A DNA stretch of 64,000 nucleotides, from assembly GCF_001654915.1 (NCBI RefSeq), contig NZ_LXEQ01000047.1. The stretch is one strand, 5' to 3'. Positions within the stretch are counted from its first letter, which is position 1, and each line of letters opens with the position of its first letter. Positions 60,812 to 64,000 of the stretch are shown here, piece by piece. Under the pieces are notes generated by a model that searched no databases, was not told the DNA's origin, and worked only from the letters and a program-made list of their open reading frames with translations. This DNA comes from Buttiauxella ferragutiae. GTDB lineage: Bacteria > Pseudomonadota > Gammaproteobacteria > Enterobacterales > Enterobacteriaceae. The position numbers were made by a program, and so were the translations under genes.

Positions 60812-61861
60812 ATGAAGAAGTTAGTCGCAACCGCACCGCGTATCGCGGCCTTAGTGGACTATGAAGATCGTGCCGTACAGGCACACGAAGTGAAAATCAA
60901 AGTGGCCTTCGGTGCGCCAAAACACGGCACCGAAGTGGTGGATTTCCGCGCCGCCAGCCCGTTTATCGACGAAGAATTTTCGACGGAATGGAATATGTTT
61001 GTGCCACGCGCAGAAGGTGCAGCCCGTGGTATTGAATTTGGCAAATTCCAGCTCGGCAATATGGTCGTCGGTGAAGTCATCGAATGCGGAGCTGACGTCA
61101 CCGAATATCAAATGGGCGACCAGGTTTGCACTTACGGCCCATTACAGGAAACGGTTATCGCCAACGGCGTTAACAACTACAAACTGCGCAAAATGCCTGC
61201 CGGAGCGAGCTGGAAAAACGCGGTTTGCTACGATCCGGCGCAGTTCGCCATGAGCGGTGTGCGCGATGGCAATGTGCGGGTAGGGGATTTTGTAGTCGTC
61301 GTCGGTCTCGGTGCTATTGGCCAAATTGCCATTCAACTGGCGAAAAAAGCTGGTGCATCCGTCGTGATTGGCGTTGACCCTATTGCGCATCGTTGTGAAA
61401 TAGCCAAACGTCACGGCGCAGATTTCTGCCTGAACCCGATTGGCACCGACGTGGGCCTGGATATCAAAAAGATCACCAATAAGCTTGGCGCGGACGTGAT
61501 TATCGAAACCAGCGGCAACGACCAGGCGCTACAAGCCGCACTGCGCGGTATCGCCTACGGCGGCACCATCTCTTACGTCGCTTTTGCCAAACCTTTCCAT
61601 GACTTCAACCTGGGTCGCGAAGCTCACTTCAATAACGCCAAAATCGTCTTTTCCCGCGGCAGCAGCGAACCAAATCCGGACTATCCGCGTTGGGATCGTA
61701 AGCGTATTGAACAAACCTGCTGGGAGCTGTTGATGAACGGTTATCTGAACTGTGAAGACCTGATTGACCCGGTAGTGACATTCCATGACAGCGCCGAAAG
61801 CTACATGAAGTATGTCGATAAGCATCCGGATTTGAGCATCAAGATGGGCGTAACCTTCTAA
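60812..61861 (+). CDS. ycjQ: D-guloside 4-dehydrogenase YcjQ (zinc MDR family)
   Basis: YcjQ oxidises D-gulosides at C4 in E. coli, working with YcjR and YcjS to turn gulosides into glucosides. The 349-residue medium-chain dehydrogenase has a catalytic N-terminal domain and a Rossmann fold with GLGAIGQIAIQLAKKAGASV near residue 165. ATG 60812 follows CTGGAG. Confidence 0.93.
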   Translation: MKKLVATAPRIAALVDYEDRAVQAHEVKIKVAFGAPKHGTEVVDFRAASPFIDEEFSTEWNMFVPRAEGAARGIEFGKFQLGNMVVGEVIECGADVTEYQMGDQVCTYGPLQETVIANGVNNYKLRKMPAGASWKNAVCYDPAQFAMSGVRDGNVRVGDFVVVVGLGAIGQIAIQLAKKAGASVVIGVDPIAHRCEIAKRHGADFCLNPIGTDVGLDIKKITNKLGADVIIETSGNDQALQAALRGIAYGGTISYVAFAKPFHDFNLGREAHFNNAKIVFSRGSSEPNPDYPRWDRKRIEQTCWELLMNGYLNCEDLIDPVVTFHDSAESYMKYVDKHPDLSIKMGVTF

Positions 61862-61866
61862 TTTCC

Positions 61867-61988
61867 CGTCGTCTTTCAAGTTGCAGATATGTTGGCTGCT
61901 TTCGTGCATCCCAGTCACTTACTTGAGTAAGCTCCAGGGGATTTACTCTCTTGCCGCCTTTCTGCACCTCGAAATACTTAGGGAAATA
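61867..61988. repeat. ERIC element between ycjQ and ycjR
   Basis: This 120-bp segment fits the ERIC consensus in the reverse sense: TTTCAAGTTGCAGATATGTT, GGCTGC, CATCCCAGTCACTTACTTGA, GTAAGCTCCAGGGGATTTAC and CTCTTGCCGCC, ending CCTCGAAATACTTAGGG. The central dyad CTTACTTGAGTAAG is present. It lies inside the ycj operon and would be transcribed. Confidence 0.87.
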
Positions 61989-62015
61989 TTTTCAGGAATA
62001 ATTAAGGAATAAATC

Positions 62016-62804
62016 ATGAAAATCGGTACTCAAAACCAGGCGTTTTTCCCGGCAGATATTCTGGAAAAATTCAAATACGTCAAAGCGATGGGCTTCGATG
62101 GCTTCGAAATCGACGGCAAACTGCTTGTCGAAAATGTGCAGGCAGTGAAAGCGGCGATTGCCGCTACTGGTTTGCCGGTCACTACCGCATGTGGCGGTTA
62201 CGATGGCTGGATTGGCGACTTTATTGAAGAGCGTCGTTTGAATGGCCTGCAACAAATTACCCGCATTCTTGAAGCATTGGCGCAAGTGGGTGGCAAAGGG
62301 ATTGTGGTTCCAGCGGCGTGGGGCATGTTCACGTTTCGCTTGCCGCCAATGAACTCACCGCGCAGCCTGGCAGGGGATCGTAAAGCGGTTAGTGATTCGC
62401 TGCGTTATCTGGATGAAGTCGCGGCACGTACCGGGACCACGGTTTACCTCGAACCGCTTAACCGTTACCAGGATCATATGATCAACACTCTGGCCGATGC
62501 GCGTTCGTATATCGAAGAAAACCAGCTAAAACACACGCAAATCATCGGCGATTTCTATCATATGAATATCGAAGAAGACGACATCAGCACGGCGTTTCAT
62601 GCTAACCGTGACCTGCTTGGTCATGTGCATATTGCCGACAACCATCGTTACCAGCCAGGCAGCGGCAGCATCGATTTCAAAAAGCATTTTGAACAACTTC
62701 GCGCGGATGGCTATGACGGTTACATCGTCTACGAAGGACGCATTCGCGCGGAAGATCCGGCGGCGGCGTACCAACAGTCGTTGCAATTTTTGCGTACCTG
62801 CTAA
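62016..62804 (+). CDS. ycjR: 3-keto-D-guloside 4-epimerase YcjR (TIM barrel)
   Basis: The 262-residue protein has the xylose-isomerase-like TIM-barrel fold and equals E. coli YcjR. It begins MKIGTQNQAFFPADI. Metal-site residues are visible in VYLEPLNRYQDH, IIGDFYHMNIEEDD and HIADNHRYQPGSG. It epimerises the keto intermediate passed between YcjQ and YcjS. Confidence 0.93.
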   Translation: MKIGTQNQAFFPADILEKFKYVKAMGFDGFEIDGKLLVENVQAVKAAIAATGLPVTTACGGYDGWIGDFIEERRLNGLQQITRILEALAQVGGKGIVVPAAWGMFTFRLPPMNSPRSLAGDRKAVSDSLRYLDEVAARTGTTVYLEPLNRYQDHMINTLADARSYIEENQLKHTQIIGDFYHMNIEEDDISTAFHANRDLLGHVHIADNHRYQPGSGSIDFKKHFEQLRADGYDGYIVYEGRIRAEDPAAAYQQSLQFLRTC

Positions 62805-62817
62805 GAGGCAACGTGAG

Positions 62818-63858
62818 ATGAGTCGAAAACTCAGGGTGGCTATTATCGGTGGCGGGCAGGTCGCTCAAACCGTCCATGCGTCGTATTACCTGACAAGAAG
62901 TGAACTGGAACTGGTGGCTGTCGTTGATAGCCACACCGGTCGTGCGCAGGCGCTGGCAGACAAACTCGGTATCCCACATGCCTTCAGCGATGCAGATGAA
63001 ATGTATCGCACATGTGCGCCCGACATTGTCAGCGTCTGCACGCCGAACCGTTTCCATCATCAACATGTGATGCAGGCGCTGGAGCACAACTGCCATGTGA
63101 TGTGTGAAAAGCCACCGGCCATGACGCCGGAGCAAGCGGCTGAAATGCGCGATGCTGCCCGCAAAGCCGGGAAAGTGTTGGCCTACGATTTTCACCACCG
63201 TTTTGCCAGCGACACGCAGTTTTTACGCCAACAAGTGGTTGCCGGCACGCTCGGCGAAATTTATGTCACCACCGCTAAAGCGTTGCGCCGCTGCGGTGTA
63301 CCGGGCTGGGGTGTTTTCACCAATAAAGAGTTACAGGGCGGCGGGCCGCTTATCGACATCGGTATTCATATGCTCGATGCCGCAATGTATGTGCTCGGTT
63401 TTCCGGCGGTGCGGCGGGTATCGGCGCACTCGTTCCAGAAGCTTGGCACCCGTAAACACAGCGGGCAATTCGGTGAGTGGGACCCAAAAACCTACACCGT
63501 AGAAGATGCGCTGTTCGCCACTATCGAGTTTCACAACGGCGGCATTCTGCGTCTTGAAACTTCGTTTGCGCTGAACATTGCCCAGCAATCGGTGATGAAT
63601 GTGGAATTCTGTGGGGTAAACGCGGGGGCCACGCTGTTCCCGGCGCATATCTACCAGGATGAAGCTGGAGAACTGGTGACGTTGTCACAAAGAGAAACCG
63701 CTGACAGCCAGCGCCATTTCAAAAGCATGCAGGCGTTTGTCGATCATGTTCTTGGTGAGCCAGTCAGCATCGCGGATGCCGAGCAGGGCTACCTTATTCA
63801 GCAACTGGTTGCGGCGATTTATCGCGCAGCGGAATCAGGAGCGAGCATCGATTTATGA
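62818..63858 (+). CDS. ycjS: D-glucoside 3-dehydrogenase YcjS (GFO/IDH/MocA)
   Basis: From ATG 62818 (MSRKLRVAIIGGGQVAQTVH) the protein has 346 residues (E. coli 351), with the NAD-binding Rossmann fold at the start and the family motif CEKPPAMTPEQA near residue 97. FHHRFASDTQFLR and GGPLIDIGIHMLDA contain likely catalytic His and Asp. A longer in-frame reading from 62599 overlaps ycjR and is rejected. The stop overlaps ycjT by four bases. Confidence 0.93.
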   Translation: MSRKLRVAIIGGGQVAQTVHASYYLTRSELELVAVVDSHTGRAQALADKLGIPHAFSDADEMYRTCAPDIVSVCTPNRFHHQHVMQALEHNCHVMCEKPPAMTPEQAAEMRDAARKAGKVLAYDFHHRFASDTQFLRQQVVAGTLGEIYVTTAKALRRCGVPGWGVFTNKELQGGGPLIDIGIHMLDAAMYVLGFPAVRRVSAHSFQKLGTRKHSGQFGEWDPKTYTVEDALFATIEFHNGGILRLETSFALNIAQQSVMNVEFCGVNAGATLFPAHIYQDEAGELVTLSQRETADSQRHFKSMQAFVDHVLGEPVSIADAEQGYLIQQLVAAIYRAAESGASIDL

Positions 63859-64000
63859 GCACTCTTACCCGACTGCAAGACCTGCAATTTAGCCAACACA
63901 CGCTGAATAAATTTGCCACCTTAATGGCCGCTGGAAATGGCTATCTGGGGCTACGGGCCTGCCATGAAGAAGCCTACACCGAGCAGACTCACGGTATGTA
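63855..64000 (+). CDS. ycjT: Kojibiose phosphorylase YcjT (GH65), partial start
   Basis: ATG 63855 opens a frame that runs off the window after 48 residues (MSTLTRLQDLQFSQHTLNKF, GNGYLGLRACHEE, QTHGMY). The GNGYLGLR motif is the N-terminal signature of GH65 phosphorylases, and position matches E. coli ycjT, whose product phosphorolyses kojibiose to glucose and beta-glucose 1-phosphate. Confidence 0.9.
   Translation, partial: MSTLTRLQDLQFSQHTLNKFATLMAAGNGYLGLRACHEEAYTEQTHGM

Noticed and set aside
1..64000. CRISPR arrays, rRNA or tRNA genes, insertion sequences and prophage genes
   Set aside because: No spaced direct-repeat array, tRNA-like cloverleaf, transposase or phage structural gene was recognised in reading the window.

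Overview
The window is chromosomal DNA of a member of the Enterobacteriaceae. Gene order follows the E. coli K-12 trp to ycj segment almost gene for gene (trpE-trpL, rnm/yciV-yciO-rluB, btuR-yciK, sohB, yciN, topA, cysB, acnA, ribA, pgpB, lapAB, pyrF-yciH, osmB, yciT, yciZ, pdeR/rpfR, rnb, yciW, fabI, sapABCDF, pspF/pspABCD, ycjM-T). Protein lengths mostly match E. coli to within a few residues. Several accessory blocks are absent from this place in E. coli, and the intergenic repeats include two ERIC-like elements. The species is not certain; a Buttiauxella-, Kluyvera- or Enterobacter-like genus fits.

Layout. 1-1280: start of trpE, trpL attenuator and TrpR-controlled promoter. 1353-19745: conserved housekeeping block (RNA processing, cobalamin, topoisomerase I, CysB, aconitase, riboflavin, LPS control, pyrimidine synthesis), including three very small proteins (YmiA, YciX, YmiC). 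20011-24944: a glycyl-radical-enzyme operon (activase, enzyme and, in line behind it, the DeoR-type regulator YciT), divergent from fructose-6-phosphate aldolase across a good FNR-type site. 25373-29745: a DSF-type signal system. An RpfF-like synthase and its PAS-GGDEF-EAL receptor RpfR/PdeR are separated by a LysR-regulator/carboxymuconolactone-decarboxylase pair. 30047-34235: rnb, yciW, fabI. 34482-36739: an SRPBCC protein and an orphan LamB-type porin. 36847-45072: sap and psp operons, directly adjacent with no puu genes between them.

45073-55732 is the main accessory island. It is a complete phase-variable chaperone-usher fimbrial locus placed between pspD and ycjM, where E. coli carries pspE. 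A single FimB/MrpI-type tyrosine recombinase faces a 312-bp invertible-element candidate bounded by perfect 27-bp inverted repeats. Then come a structured leader, the major pilin, a likely attenuator hairpin, a PapH/MrpB-position subunit, usher, chaperone, three minor subunits and two tandem 386-residue adhesin-like paralogues. The plan resembles Proteus mrp more than E. coli fim.

55995-64000 is the ycj carbohydrate operon: glucosylglycerate phosphorylase, an ABC importer, the guloside/glucoside interconversion enzymes YcjQRS and the start of YcjT (kojibiose phosphorylase). A sigma70-like promoter and a LacI-family-like operator lie in front of it.

The most interesting points are the fimbrial switch with its twin adhesins, the context linking YciT to the glycyl radical enzyme, and the interrupted RpfF/RpfR pair with a BenM-like operator beside it.
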